64,000 nucleotides of DNA from Haloferax gibbonsii ATCC 33959 (GCF_000336775.1 NZ_AOLJ01000018.1:101954-165953), one strand, 5' to 3'; counted from the stretch's first letter, positions 31,699 to 42,025 are shown. Numbers and translations are program-made. Notes: generated from the letters alone by a model not told the origin.

Positions 31699-32622
31699 AT
31701 GACTACAGACATGAACTCAAGGATAACTGCCCCTCATGTTGTCGCGGTGGTATTAAACTGGAATAACTATGAAGATACTCGCCGATGCTTAGAATCCTTG
31801 CTGGGACAGAATTATTCGAATCTAGATGTCATTCTCGTCGATAATTCATCAACGGATAACTCAGGAGAACGTCTAGAACGTGAGTTTGAGAATGTAACCA
31901 TTAAATATTCTGACAGTAATCAGGGTTTTGCCGGGGGTATGAATTTCGGTATTCAAACTGCAATCAGTGATTCAGCCGACTATATATGGTTGCTGAATAA
32001 TGACGTCCACCTCCCAAGAAATACACTAAAAAACCTAATACCATTACTTGAATCAGATTCAAATATTGGAATATTATCACCAACAATTCAAACAGACTCG
32101 GCAGATCTTTGGTTCTTACAGGGTGTAGTTGACTGGGACCTGTGTCGTGTTGACCATTCCCGACCTGATAGAGCAATTAATTCCTTACCGGACCTTCTTC
32201 CAAATCAATACATTCCAATGTGTGCTTCTTTGATCAGATCTGAAGTTTTTGAGGATGTTGGTCTTTTGCCAGAAGAATATTTCATGTACTTTGAGGATGT
32301 GGAATTCTGTACAGAGGTGAAAGAAGCAGGTTATGAATTATATACCTCAACAAACACCAAAATCACACATATTGGGTCTGCTAGTTCAGATGGAGATCTT
32401 AGTCCTCTACCAACGTACTACAACTTTCGAAATAGAATCCTCTTAGCTAGAAAATACTCTGATAAAGTGAGTTCCGCGTTTTGGCTTTATTATCTAGTCA
32501 GTATACTATATGGTATCACGCGAAGACTGTACAACAGGGAGTTTAAATCAGCCGCGCCATTGTTTCTCGGAGTAACGGATGGAGTTAAAAATTCAGAAGG
32601 TCGCGGACCGTATCCAAAATGA
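31699..32622 (+). CDS. GT2 family glycosyltransferase (rhamnosyltransferase-like)
   Basis: A 307-residue GT-A enzyme: VVLNWNNYEDTRRCLESLLG, LVDNSSTDNSGE, NQGFAGGMNFGI and the DxD-like YIWLLNNDVHLP, then FMYFEDVEFCTEVKEAGYEL. This WbbL-like pattern is common among rhamnosyltransferases, which would fit the dTDP-rhamnose genes 10 kb downstream; that link is inference. It overlaps the next gene by 4 bp (ATGA), so the two are translationally coupled. Confidence 0.9.
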   Translation: MTTDMNSRITAPHVVAVVLNWNNYEDTRRCLESLLGQNYSNLDVILVDNSSTDNSGERLEREFENVTIKYSDSNQGFAGGMNFGIQTAISDSADYIWLLNNDVHLPRNTLKNLIPLLESDSNIGILSPTIQTDSADLWFLQGVVDWDLCRVDHSRPDRAINSLPDLLPNQYIPMCASLIRSEVFEDVGLLPEEYFMYFEDVEFCTEVKEAGYELYTSTNTKITHIGSASSDGDLSPLPTYYNFRNRILLARKYSDKVSSAFWLYYLVSILYGITRRLYNREFKSAAPLFLGVTDGVKNSEGRGPYPK

Positions 32623-33803
32623 ACTTATTACAACTCACACAAACAACGATCTACCCACCCGAACAAGGTGGTGAACACCGCTCACACGGCTTGACTCTCG
32701 CATTCCAGCAGGAAAACCATCAAACAATTCGATACTGCGTTGGTGGCCTATTGAGTAACCACTCAATGTCGGGGGTCACGCGAGAATTGGATATCAATAA
32801 GAGGTATACAGAGATACGCCCACTAAACCCGATATATGACTTGCCGAGTATCCCTGCAACTTTATTCGATGTTCCAGGAACATTGGCTAAACAGGTTCTT
32901 CTGTTTTATCAGGCTCCAGAATTAAAATCATTGATTAAATGGTCAGACATAATACTTGCCGAGGGGCCACATCTCTCATCAGCTATCAGCCATTTGACTA
33001 GCGACTCTCCTGTAATATATTCAAGCCACAATGTCGAGATAGATCGATGGAGAGACGTCTCAGATTCGTCTGTGGATGAATACTTCTTTGAGAGACTTGT
33101 GAAAAATGAGCGAGATGCGGTTGAAAATTGTGATGCAATTATTTGTGTGTCTGAAGCAGACAAGCAACGTTACAACGAACTTTTCTCACCTTCATCTCCA
33201 ATCATCGTAATACCTAATGGAACATCAAGTGAAAATGTACATAGTGATTTTATTCAGAAGGGTACTGAGCGCTTTCGAGATTACTATGGAATTGACTCGG
33301 ATGATCGTCTAGTAGTTTTTGTTGGAAGTGATTACGGACCGAATATTAGCGCGGTTGAATTCATAATTCAACTTTCGGAAAAGGCTAAAAATGAAAACGA
33401 CCCTCTTCATTTTTTAGTTGCAGGAAATGTCTGTAGTCACTTTGATGAACAGCATTCGAATCTGACATTGGCTGGATTTGTTGAGGATATTGATGAACTG
33501 TATACGGCAGGGGATATAGCTTTGAACCCAATTACAGAGGGGGCAGGATCTAATATTAAGCTGATTGAATATCTATCAAACTCTGTACCAACCGTTACTA
33601 CCCCATTTGGATCGAGAGGATTCGAATTGAGTGATGGTAATGAAGTATTCATTAGGAATCTTGACCAGTTTTATGAAACAATTCTTTCTCTTGAAGAGAA
33701 GCAGCTTCAGAAAATTAGTAAAAACGGTCGCAAAAAAGTCCGAGAGGTGTATACCTGGAAAAAATTATCTAGCTTACTACTTGAATCTCTGGATGATTTA
33801 TAA
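32619..33803 (+). CDS. GT4 family glycosyltransferase
   Basis: A 394-residue GT-B enzyme beginning LLQLTQTTIYPPEQGGEHRS, with a C-terminal domain FVGSDYGPNISAVEFIIQL and TEGAGSNIKLIEYLSNSVPT carrying Glu at both positions of the E-x7-E-type motif. Coupled to the preceding GT2 gene by a 4-bp overlap. Confidence 0.92.
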   Translation: MNLLQLTQTTIYPPEQGGEHRSHGLTLAFQQENHQTIRYCVGGLLSNHSMSGVTRELDINKRYTEIRPLNPIYDLPSIPATLFDVPGTLAKQVLLFYQAPELKSLIKWSDIILAEGPHLSSAISHLTSDSPVIYSSHNVEIDRWRDVSDSSVDEYFFERLVKNERDAVENCDAIICVSEADKQRYNELFSPSSPIIVIPNGTSSENVHSDFIQKGTERFRDYYGIDSDDRLVVFVGSDYGPNISAVEFIIQLSEKAKNENDPLHFLVAGNVCSHFDEQHSNLTLAGFVEDIDELYTAGDIALNPITEGAGSNIKLIEYLSNSVPTVTTPFGSRGFELSDGNEVFIRNLDQFYETILSLEEKQLQKISKNGRKKVREVYTWKKLSSLLLESLDDL

Positions 33804-33931
33804 TGAGTCAGACTTTTTGTGAGTGTGTGGCAGGCGTGTCAATCCAAGTGGAATGTACAAATGTGGGAACCCCATTCATTTATATATACAGTGGGACAAA
33901 TTGCTGACAACAATATTCGGATAATGATTCT

Positions 33932-35911
33932 ATGAAACGAAACTGGACTAAAACAGTCGATGATTTCATATGGCGGAGAATCTGGAATCGACGTATAGGT
34001 ATTTTTCTTTCATTTGTTTTTTTAATATTTGTTATTGGAACAATCAGTCTATACATTATTGGTCGCAGTTCACCAAACTTGGCAATCAATGGCTCATATA
34101 CCGTTATCGGGTTATTGGTTGGACTCATATTCTCAATAGGCTATTCAATGCAAAGCCCGATATCTATTGACACCTTTGAAGAAAATAGCTCAAGTAGACT
34201 TCCAAAACTTACTGGCATACTCCTCTCAGGGATTGTTGTTGGAAGTACAGTTGGAGTTTCTCGCGACGTTCTTTTACTTACATTACTTCCACTCAGTTCC
34301 TTCCTTATTGTTCTCCAGATTAGAAATGGTAACTCTATCAGTTGGTCTCTCCTACAAATTGTATTCTTCTTTATCGTGAACCCCCTTTCACGATTCCTAA
34401 GCACAGGATACTTCTTCGGGAATGGAGATCTCCTGGTTCATACACCAAACATTCAGAGAGTCATGCAAACAGGAACAACAGGGCCTTATTTAGTGTTATA
34501 TCAGCAGTATCCTGGTTACTTCTTCGAGATGGCATCTGTCGGTCATATTCTGGGCGTGACTGGATATTCAGCTCTTCAACTAACGGGTTCCACTATTTAT
34601 GGTATTGGTGTTTTACTTGCATATGTATTAGAAACTAGATTATCTCAAAACCGACTATTTGGAATTTCAGTTGCGCTTGCGTTTTTATCTATCCGACAGT
34701 TCTATTGGTATGCAAACTATCACTTCCCCCAGGCATATGCTGTAATTTTAATACTACTATTCTTTACTGCTGCGAGAATCCAGAAAGAATTGGCTCTTCA
34801 GTCTAACTCCCAAATACAGTCTAAGCTATTTGGCTCTATGCTAGTAGCCATTTTGCTCTCTGTGATGTACATTCACCACCTTGGTGTTCTTGTTAGTCTC
34901 GTTCTTTTAGCGTTCCTCCTCATCACAGATCTGCTTACAGCTTGGTCAGCAGCTACCTACCGAAGTGCTACAGTTCTAGGATGGGGTTACGCAGCCTTGC
35001 TATTGATTATGGGGCTGTCAAGGTGGACAACTACCGGGTCAGGGTTTTTGTTTCCACTATCTGACTACGCTTTCCTACTACTCGGGATTGGCGGTGCGTC
35101 ATTATTCTTTTCTGATGGTGGTTCCGCAGGTAGCGCCCTAACAGAAGTAGGTTCAGCAACACTCTCATCAGGTATTGTCGCAACAACGGTCTATCCTCCG
35201 TTTGTCTATTTTGTTGTACTCGTTAGCATATTAACACTATCGGGAGTTGTATTATTAATAAAATACAGGGATTTTTCCGATTCCCTCCCATATATACTGA
35301 CTGGAATCATTATATCCCCATTTATCCTTCCAACACCTCTTTCACTCAAATCGATCGATCGATTAAGGCTGGTTCTCATACTTTCACTAATATTTTTTAT
35401 AGGATGTGGCCTGTTCGGGCTTATTCAACTCAGCCGTTCGAAGAGTCGCTCGCTGCGCATTCCCGGCACACTACTGATTGTCTGTCTAATTGTGGCAGCA
35501 CCACTGGCAAGTAGTACTGTTACCTTGATGGGACCAGTTCAATCACAGTCCCAATTTAGTGCTACAGAGTACAGCCAAATAGAGGCCACGACAGAATTTG
35601 TTGCTGACTCAAATGTTCATACTGATTGGCTCACTGGCGTTACAATGAACCACTTTCGTCAAGACGACTTTGACTATAGTGGAATAAATGTTAGTGAAAG
35701 CAATGTGTCATTTGCGTCAGGTTCGCTCGTATATCGAAACAGTTGGTCAGATTACCGTGTGTCGTACAGAGAATCAAACACAAAACTATTTAGCAGATTT
35801 GTCATTTCTCAAGAATATTTGGACAGTCTCAAACTAAAAAGTGACAAAATATACGCATCAGGAGGTGTGGGAGTACTACAGAACAGGTATAACAATTCGA
35901 TATCAAATTGA
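33932..35911 (+). CDS. large polytopic membrane protein of the glycan locus (GT-C or polymerase-like)
   Basis: A 659-residue protein with roughly 13-15 hydrophobic spans and a soluble C-terminal tail of about 110 residues. An extracytoplasmic loop after the fourth or fifth span reads STGYFFGNGDLLVHTPNIQR, recalling the acidic first loop of GT-C glycosyltransferases. Size and context fit a membrane glycosyltransferase or a Wzy-type polymerase; sequence alone does not separate these. It is the last rightward gene before the IS6-like remnant. Confidence 0.75.
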   Translation: MKRNWTKTVDDFIWRRIWNRRIGIFLSFVFLIFVIGTISLYIIGRSSPNLAINGSYTVIGLLVGLIFSIGYSMQSPISIDTFEENSSSRLPKLTGILLSGIVVGSTVGVSRDVLLLTLLPLSSFLIVLQIRNGNSISWSLLQIVFFFIVNPLSRFLSTGYFFGNGDLLVHTPNIQRVMQTGTTGPYLVLYQQYPGYFFEMASVGHILGVTGYSALQLTGSTIYGIGVLLAYVLETRLSQNRLFGISVALAFLSIRQFYWYANYHFPQAYAVILILLFFTAARIQKELALQSNSQIQSKLFGSMLVAILLSVMYIHHLGVLVSLVLLAFLLITDLLTAWSAATYRSATVLGWGYAALLLIMGLSRWTTTGSGFLFPLSDYAFLLLGIGGASLFFSDGGSAGSALTEVGSATLSSGIVATTVYPPFVYFVVLVSILTLSGVVLLIKYRDFSDSLPYILTGIIISPFILPTPLSLKSIDRLRLVLILSLIFFIGCGLFGLIQLSRSKSRSLRIPGTLLIVCLIVAAPLASSTVTLMGPVQSQSQFSATEYSQIEATTEFVADSNVHTDWLTGVTMNHFRQDDFDYSGINVSESNVSFASGSLVYRNSWSDYRVSYRESNTKLFSRFVISQEYLDSLKLKSDKIYASGGVGVLQNRYNNSISN

Positions 35912-35926
35912 ATGAAAGGTTGAACC

Positions 35927-36651
35927 GGCACCTCTAGTTAAGGCATGAACAGGTCGAAGAGCTAGTTTCCTATGCTACTCTCAGACCGGCTCACAGAGAG
36001 TTTAGACACTGCGCTTGAATGGTGGCAGCGGGAGCGGGCGGCGACACCCGTTAGGGCGTTCACCGTCCGACTCCAATGCTGTCGGTCTTTCGCTCAGAGA
36101 CAGAAGCGATTCTCCGGCTCCTCGGCGTAGAACGTTCGTTCCAGGCAATCTTTCAGTAGGTACACCGACTGGCTGACAGCGTCTCAGACCCGCCGAAGGC
36201 GCAGCCGAGGCGGGTCGCGGTCGACGAGATTGCTGTCAAATCAATTGCGAGCGGTCTTGGCTGTACGCTGCAATAGACCCCGACACAAAAGTGATTCTCG
36301 ACGTCGTACTGTTCAAGTGTCATGGAACTAATCCGGCCGCTGCATCTCTCACGGAGTCTGTGAGAAACACGACTGTTCAGAGATAGTGTTTCTGGCAGAT
36401 GCCTTCGGATATCGGACTGCTTTCTCTCGATTAAGGCTGAACGACCGAGTCGACTACACAGACCGAAACCTAATTGCGAAGTGGTTTCACACGTTCAAAA
36501 CGAGAGTCGACCGTTTCCACAATTCATGGGTAGGCAGTCGGTTGAGCGTCCACCAATGACTTGCAGAGTTTGTTCAATATTATGATTTTTAATGACCGCA
36601 TCAATCGCTCAACGGTCGAACGCCAGCTCAGGAGGTTAACTAGACAGTACC
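35927..36651 (+). mobile_element. dead IS6-like element, copy 1
   Basis: About 725 bp with imperfect terminal repeats GGCACCTCTAGTTAA and (reversed) GGTACTGTCTAGTTAA. A broken transposase can be traced in several frames: LDTALEWWQRERAATPVRAF near the start, RVAVDEIAVK (first catalytic Asp), LADAFGYRT (second Asp) and NLIAKWFHTFKTRVDRFHNS, where the usual catalytic Glu of NLIEKWF is Ala. Flanks GTTGAACC and ATCGAACC agree at 6 of 8 bases, a plausible worn target duplication. Multiple stops make it inactive. It accounts for most of the gap 35912-36769; the remainder shows nothing. Confidence 0.8.
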
Positions 36652-36769
36652 ATCGAACCCAGATGGATATTATAACTGAAGGTCGTTAAAGAAATCTATT
36701 TTGAAAGTAACTGATTCTGTGTTAGTTTCAAACACAAATGCAGTAACCAATTGAGGAAACCATGCGATA

Positions 36770-37993
36770 CTACTCAACGTACCCCAAATCTTGAAGACGT
36801 GACGTGACGCTATTATCTTGATTAAACCCTACCAAATGCTCACCAATTCTTTCTTGATCTATCGAATCGGACGAGATAAATGAATTTACGGCCGCGTCCA
36901 ACTCCTCAATCAGATCTGAGTTAGATATATTAACGACCTCATCTGGATCCTCTTTGAGATCATATAACTCCGTTTCGTATTTACCATGAGAACCATACCG
37001 GCGGATGAACTTCCACCGTTCGTTTCTATATCCGACATATGTTTCACCTATCCGTGGAGCGTGATTAATAATAAACGGCTCATCGTCCTCAAACGAACCT
37101 CTCCACTGTGTTGGTGGTTCAGAATCGATTGCGTCCAAAAACATGATCGGAATATCTACATGTCGAATCAGCTTTTTCTGATCACTTCTAGTGGGTCCAC
37201 GATACAGAAATGGAACCTTTACCACTTCATCATAGAGCTGAGCATGTCCCCAGACATCATGATCAAACCCTTCACCATGATCTCCCGTCATAATTGTATG
37301 CGCATCATTTGGAATAAAATCAAATAAACTTTCCAAAAAGTTGTCAAAGTAGTCAACACAGTGGTAATATAGATCTTTGTACGAATCTTGGTATTTTTCA
37401 TCTGGTTTACGCGAATCAGACCACTCATGATTTAGCGTTTGTAAGCTTTTAATAGGTCCTGTTTGAAGGACACGCTTCAAACCTGGTAAGTATGGAGAAT
37501 GAAGATCCATAAAATGCAACCACAAGAACCGTGGAGAGTCTGAATTTCTCCACCAAGTTCCCGCTCTGTTTAGGAGATCTGGAGCAGGGACCCGACTTTT
37601 CATGCTAAACAACCGAACTATATTCTCAACTATATTTCCGCTCTTAAACTCATCTGTAGGAGACAATCCATCATTCCAGAAGGTATCAAACTCATCTCTC
37701 CACTTCGAGAGGTAGGGATTAGATGCAACAAATCCTCCTGTATTATATCCTAGTTCACTTAGCACGGACGGGAGTGTGCGGCAACTGCCTTTAACTGCAC
37801 CAGTCTCATCATACACTTCTGGATAGTATTGACTTGCAAAGATGGCAGGGAAAACACCATTAGTCGCTGCCCCCTGTGCAATCGCAAAGTCTTGAGATAA
37901 TGTTGATGACTGTACTGAGTCCATCCGTGTTAATGTATCCGGGCGCCAGCAATCTACTGTAATAAGAACGATATCATCTCTAGTCATAGCCAT
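36770..37993 (-). CDS. sulfatase/phosphotransferase superfamily protein
   Basis: A 407-residue alkaline-phosphatase-superfamily enzyme. Metal-site motifs are IVLITVDCWRPDTL near the N-terminus and IMTGDHGEGFDHDVWGHAQL near residue 240. The nucleophile region reads AATNGVFPAIFASQ with Thr or Asn in place of the formylglycine Cys of true sulfatases, which is more like phosphotransferases that modify glycans. The C-terminus ends SRLQDLGYVE, resembling LSDLGYAE in the protein at 42026. It lies between two oppositely oriented IS6-like remnants. Confidence 0.85.
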   Translation of the reverse strand: MAMTRDDIVLITVDCWRPDTLTRMDSVQSSTLSQDFAIAQGAATNGVFPAIFASQYYPEVYDETGAVKGSCRTLPSVLSELGYNTGGFVASNPYLSKWRDEFDTFWNDGLSPTDEFKSGNIVENIVRLFSMKSRVPAPDLLNRAGTWWRNSDSPRFLWLHFMDLHSPYLPGLKRVLQTGPIKSLQTLNHEWSDSRKPDEKYQDSYKDLYYHCVDYFDNFLESLFDFIPNDAHTIMTGDHGEGFDHDVWGHAQLYDEVVKVPFLYRGPTRSDQKKLIRHVDIPIMFLDAIDSEPPTQWRGSFEDDEPFIINHAPRIGETYVGYRNERWKFIRRYGSHGKYETELYDLKEDPDEVVNISNSDLIEELDAAVNSFISSDSIDQERIGEHLVGFNQDNSVTSRLQDLGYVE

Positions 37994-38099
37994 GTAGTAT
38001 TCTGCACGTCTAATAAATTCTGTCTATATTGATCTGTTGGAATCCGTCAACGATGGAGAGAGTACTCTCCGCATGGGTTTTTTGATAGATCTTTATATT

Positions 38100-38726
38100 G
38101 GTTCGGTCTAGTTAGTGTCCTCAACTGGTGTTTGTCCATCACGCGATTGATGTGGTCGGTAGATATAATAGTATTGCGCAAATTGTATGAGCTATTCGCA
38201 GATACTTCCGTGACTGCCCATCCACAAATCATGGAAGTGGTCGACCCCCATTTTGAGAGTATGAAACACCTTTCGATGAGATTTCGCTCAACGTAGTTAA
38301 GCCGGGCGCTCAAACCTAATGTTGTCCAAACAACTCGATATCGAGAATCAATTTTGTCTCAAAGCCCATTGCGGCGTACAACCAAGACCACTCGCCATGG
38401 TTTTGACAGCAGTCCATCGACCTGCAACCTGCTTCGGCTTCGCTTCAGGCAGGTTGCAGGCCGCTGTCAGCCCCGCCGTACCCAGTTCCAAACAGAGTTT
38501 GATGAGAGCATTCAACGCCGAGAAAGCGAAGAATCTGTTTTGTTTCTCTAAGTGAACAGCCGGTTGCGTGGGGCTGGACGGCGAACACCATGACGGGTGT
38601 CGCGTCCGCTCACACCGAGTTTCTAATAAATCCACCCCAAAGCACTCGCTGGGCAGGTCTGCGAGCGTCATTCCAATTAACTCAACGACCAGCTCGCTTC
38701 TCAAACCGGCGTAACTAGAGAGTCCC
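38100..38726 (-). mobile_element. dead IS6-like element, copy 2 (opposite orientation)
   Basis: Minus-strand debris of the same transposase family as copy 1: EAKPKQVAGRWTAVKTMASG followed by the frame-shifted GEWSWLYAAMGFETKLILDI, then ARLNYVERNLIERCF and QFAQYYYLYRPHQSRDGQTP. Ends are GGTTCGGTCTAGTTA (38100) and, reversed, GGACTCTCTAGTTACG (to about 38726). Several frameshifts and stops make it inactive. It accounts for most of the gap 37994-38762. Confidence 0.75.
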
Positions 38727-38762
38727 ACTATTGGAATAGACCCATCATGGGGGTTGTATAGG

Positions 38763-39959
38763 TCAGGTCAGGTTTCTTTTTAGTGTTTGTTCGAACTCAT
38801 CTGTCGCGTCCTCCCACGTGTAGCTCTTCACTTTTTTGTGCCCCTCTTGTTGTAGTCTTTTCCGTTGTTCCTCATTTTCTATTAACTCAGAGACTGCATT
38901 AATCAACGCACTACTGTCTCGAGGAGGGACTACAGATGCAGTTACTCCATCTTCAGCATAGTCTGGTACTCCACCGACGTTTGTAGCTACAACCGCACAT
39001 TTACAAGCCATCGCTTCCAAAGGTGGCAGTTGACAACCCTCAACCCAACTTGGAATCACAAAGATATCCGAATTAGAGTATAGATGCCGCAACTCATCAT
39101 CTGAAATGTTTGGATGCTGGTTAACATGCTCCGAATAGGATTCATTTTTCATTTTTTCACCATACGTGTGAATTTCAACGTCATACGAGTCCCCAATGGC
39201 CTGTATGAGTTCTTTTGCCTCCCTCTCGCCTTTCCAAGGAATATTTCTTGATGGGATTAGTATAGATGTTTTTGAGCTTTCGCCAGTACTATCTGGATAA
39301 AACAACGAATGATTCACGCTATTAGTAATAACTCCCGCTGTGTTCTGATCAAATTTTGTTTCTATTAGTTCTTCTAGCCAAGAGGATATCGTTATCTTCC
39401 TTAGCGGGAGTTGATAAGAACGATCTACTAACTCTTTTTGTTTTTTTGCCTTTGAATTTAGGGGCGTAACTTCGTACATCTCAATCGGATAAGATGATGC
39501 ATCATCTGTCAACGAAGATACGACCTCCCACGTTTGGTCGCTATTCCAGGTATCCCATATCTCGTAATGCTGAATAAAATGCATTTTTGTGCCCTTACAA
39601 TCATCAAAGGCAGCGACAGTATAGGCCGTTTGCCATGCCGTCGCGATCGTTATATCTGCATCTGGCACTCTATGTTGGAAAAATCTAATTATATCGGGGG
39701 ATAATGTCGGAATTTGCCGTACATCAGCCTCAATATCGAACCAATCAACGCCATTGGGCGTTAACCACCGTCGAAGTGTTTTGGACGCCTGGTTTATTCG
39801 TGCACGTACTGACGTCCACGTTTCAGACATAGCTGACGGGACTGTGGGATATAATATCGTTACTGTGTGCCCGCGGCTGGTAAGTCTGTTTGCGTATTCG
39901 AAGACGACTCTATTGCCACCAGATAATCCTATCCCAGGTAATACAAAATTGATCTTCAT
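38763..39959 (-). CDS. GT4 family glycosyltransferase
   Basis: A 398-residue GT-B enzyme: KINFVLPGIGLSGGNRVVFE at the N-terminus, LIPSRNIPWKGEREAKELIQ, and E-x7-E in PSWVEGCQLPPLEAMACKCA. The ATG at 39959 overlaps the flippase stop by one base (TGATG), so the two are translationally coupled; the in-frame TTG one codon earlier is unlikely. Its pairing with a flippase indicates a role in building the exported lipid-linked glycan. Confidence 0.92.
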   Translation of the reverse strand: MKINFVLPGIGLSGGNRVVFEYANRLTSRGHTVTILYPTVPSAMSETWTSVRARINQASKTLRRWLTPNGVDWFDIEADVRQIPTLSPDIIRFFQHRVPDADITIATAWQTAYTVAAFDDCKGTKMHFIQHYEIWDTWNSDQTWEVVSSLTDDASSYPIEMYEVTPLNSKAKKQKELVDRSYQLPLRKITISSWLEELIETKFDQNTAGVITNSVNHSLFYPDSTGESSKTSILIPSRNIPWKGEREAKELIQAIGDSYDVEIHTYGEKMKNESYSEHVNQHPNISDDELRHLYSNSDIFVIPSWVEGCQLPPLEAMACKCAVVATNVGGVPDYAEDGVTASVVPPRDSSALINAVSELIENEEQRKRLQQEGHKKVKSYTWEDATDEFEQTLKRNLT

Positions 39960-41383
39960 CAATTCTCCCCAACGACATTATTATAATGTTTGAAAATTGA
40001 CGATCGGAGTGACGGAGATAGTAGAATAGTCGCCATATAAAGAACTGTTCCAAGAGCAATAACCACCAGGAGTTCAATAATTGAATTCACAGTAACCAAC
40101 CATCGGATTGGAACCAATAAAAATGTCATGCACAGTGCAGCGAGAACGCACCAAAGTAATTCCGCGTAGGGTATCTTTATCGAGATGATTTTTGACAAAT
40201 ACAGAAAGTGAAGTATTAGACCACTAAAAAGGGAGGCCACCATAGTTGCAATAGCAGCACCAGTAATTCCAAAGCTTGAAACTAATATTATATTTAGGAT
40301 GAGGTTTAGAATCACACCAAATGCGGTCGCACGAGCTGCGAGGTCTGGTCTATCAAGCGCCTGGAGTGACCTCCCAAAGACAACTTGTGCGGCTTCCGTA
40401 ACTTGGTCAAACATTAAGATAATGAGTGCGAGCCATGCTATCTCATATTCAACTCCGAAGACTAGACCTAGAATCTCCTTCGAGAACAACACAGTTCCAA
40501 AAAATGAAGGGATCACCAATATTAGTGATGGAGTGAGAACTTGTGGGATAACATCCTTAATTCGGTTCTTCGCACCTTCACCACTCCATTCACTAAACTG
40601 AGGGAAAACTGCAGTTGCGATCGAACGACTCAGAAGGATCACAACGGTTGTAATCCGCCATGCAACTTCATAAGCACCGACATGCGCTTGTGTGAGGAAT
40701 AGCCCAATGATTGCTACATCCATCCAACTGTAAAAATACCCGCCTACTGACGAAATAGCATTGTATTTACCATAATTAAACAGCGAGCTAGCATGACCAC
40801 GGGAGGGGTATTGAGGTATGACAGAGATTTTAAAACATCCCCAAGAAAATACTAAAAATAACCCCGCTAATAATCCATAAATTAATGCTCGCGCCCCGAG
40901 TCCTTGAGAGACTAGCATTCCACCGACACCCAACCAAGTTGCCTGACGTACTACTTCTAGAACCGCTGTTTCACCGACTCGAAGCTCACCTTTTAACACA
41001 ACAATAGTAAGTTGTGATGCTTCCTGGAGGATAAGAGCGATTGCAAGGAGAGCAGCAACTTCAGCACCAAGATAATTGTTAATCCATGGTCGAAATACAA
41101 ATATACCAGCTACAATGATCATAACTGGGGGTATCTTCAGAAGAATTGCGCTTGATAAATACCTACCTTGTGACTCACCTTCACTAATTCGTTTTTCAAC
41201 TGCACCACGGAGACCAAAGTCAGCAGGAATCGCGACCATCCCGAGTAAAGCCTGAAAAAGAAAAAACACACCCATTGAAGACGGGCCTAGAACTCGAGCG
41301 AAATAAGCAATTCCAAGGAATTGTAGCGCTGACCCAGTAATACTTCCCGAGAATATCTTAAGACTTGAACGTAATAAATTCAT
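39959..41383 (-). CDS. Wzx-type oligosaccharide flippase
   Basis: A 474-residue polysaccharide-biosynthesis (MVF/MOP superfamily) protein with about 14 helices. The N-terminus (LQFLGIAYFARVLGPSSMGV then FFLFQALLGMVAIPADFGLR) is the typical first-helix region of Wzx/AglR-like flippases. It would move the lipid-linked oligosaccharide across the membrane. Upstream partner of the GT4 gene at 38763; its promoter lies in the AT-rich gap before rfbC. Confidence 0.9.
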   Translation of the reverse strand: MNLLRSSLKIFSGSITGSALQFLGIAYFARVLGPSSMGVFFLFQALLGMVAIPADFGLRGAVEKRISEGESQGRYLSSAILLKIPPVMIIVAGIFVFRPWINNYLGAEVAALLAIALILQEASQLTIVVLKGELRVGETAVLEVVRQATWLGVGGMLVSQGLGARALIYGLLAGLFLVFSWGCFKISVIPQYPSRGHASSLFNYGKYNAISSVGGYFYSWMDVAIIGLFLTQAHVGAYEVAWRITTVVILLSRSIATAVFPQFSEWSGEGAKNRIKDVIPQVLTPSLILVIPSFFGTVLFSKEILGLVFGVEYEIAWLALIILMFDQVTEAAQVVFGRSLQALDRPDLAARATAFGVILNLILNIILVSSFGITGAAIATMVASLFSGLILHFLYLSKIISIKIPYAELLWCVLAALCMTFLLVPIRWLVTVNSIIELLVVIALGTVLYMATILLSPSLRSSIFKHYNNVVGEN

Positions 41384-41552
41384 ATTTCTTCATCTCTTTC
41401 TGGATTTACCTTTCAACGTTATAAGCAAATTGATTAGGTGCCGGAATTTATTAGTGATGATCGAGATTTCCGTCACGCATAGAAGCTTTGCAGTCTCATG
41501 TGCCGAACATCAGCCGCCAGAGATAAGACTACAAGGGAAGATCTGAAAATAA

Positions 41553-42023
41553 ATGGCTCACATCCACGACGTCGAAGTTCGCGACCTCCAAGTCAACGCC
41601 GACCAGCGCGGCCATTTGGTCGAAGTGTTCCGTAGCGACTGGGACGAATACGAAATCGACCCGGAGATGTCCTACTACTCGATGACGTACCCCGGAGTCG
41701 TGCGAGCTTGGCATCGCCATCTTGAGGGCCAGATCGACCACTTCGTCTGTCCGAAGGGTCGAATCACGGTGGGCATCTACGACGACCGCGAGGACTCGCC
41801 CACGCAGGGCGAACTCGACACGTTCGTCATCGGCGAACACAACCAGCAAGTCATCCGCATTCCCGGTGACTGCTGGCACGGATTCAAGGCCATCGGCGAC
41901 GAGCCGTCGTTGCTCATCAACTACCCGACGAACCTCTACGACTACGAAGACCCTGACGAAGAGCGAATTCCTTATGACGACGACCGCATCCCATACGACT
42001 GGAACGCGGAAATCCACGGCTGA
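41553..42023 (+). CDS. rfbC: dTDP-4-dehydrorhamnose 3,5-epimerase-like cupin
   Basis: A 156-residue RmlC-type cupin: DQRGHLVEVFRSDW, YSMTYPGVVRAWHRHLEGQI, DHFVCPKGRITVGIYDDR, VIRIPGDCWHGFKAIGDEPS and a YP-TNLYD-EDPDEERIPYDD tail. The catalytic His (in RAWHRH) and the late substrate-loop residues are present. It is shorter than classical RmlC (about 180), as in several archaeal versions. It catalyses the third step to dTDP-L-rhamnose and is accompanied by rfbA, rfbD and rfbB within 4 kb. Codon use returns to the GC-rich type here. Confidence 0.88.
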   Translation: MAHIHDVEVRDLQVNADQRGHLVEVFRSDWDEYEIDPEMSYYSMTYPGVVRAWHRHLEGQIDHFVCPKGRITVGIYDDREDSPTQGELDTFVIGEHNQQVIRIPGDCWHGFKAIGDEPSLLINYPTNLYDYEDPDEERIPYDDDRIPYDWNAEIHG

Positions 42024-42025
42024 CG

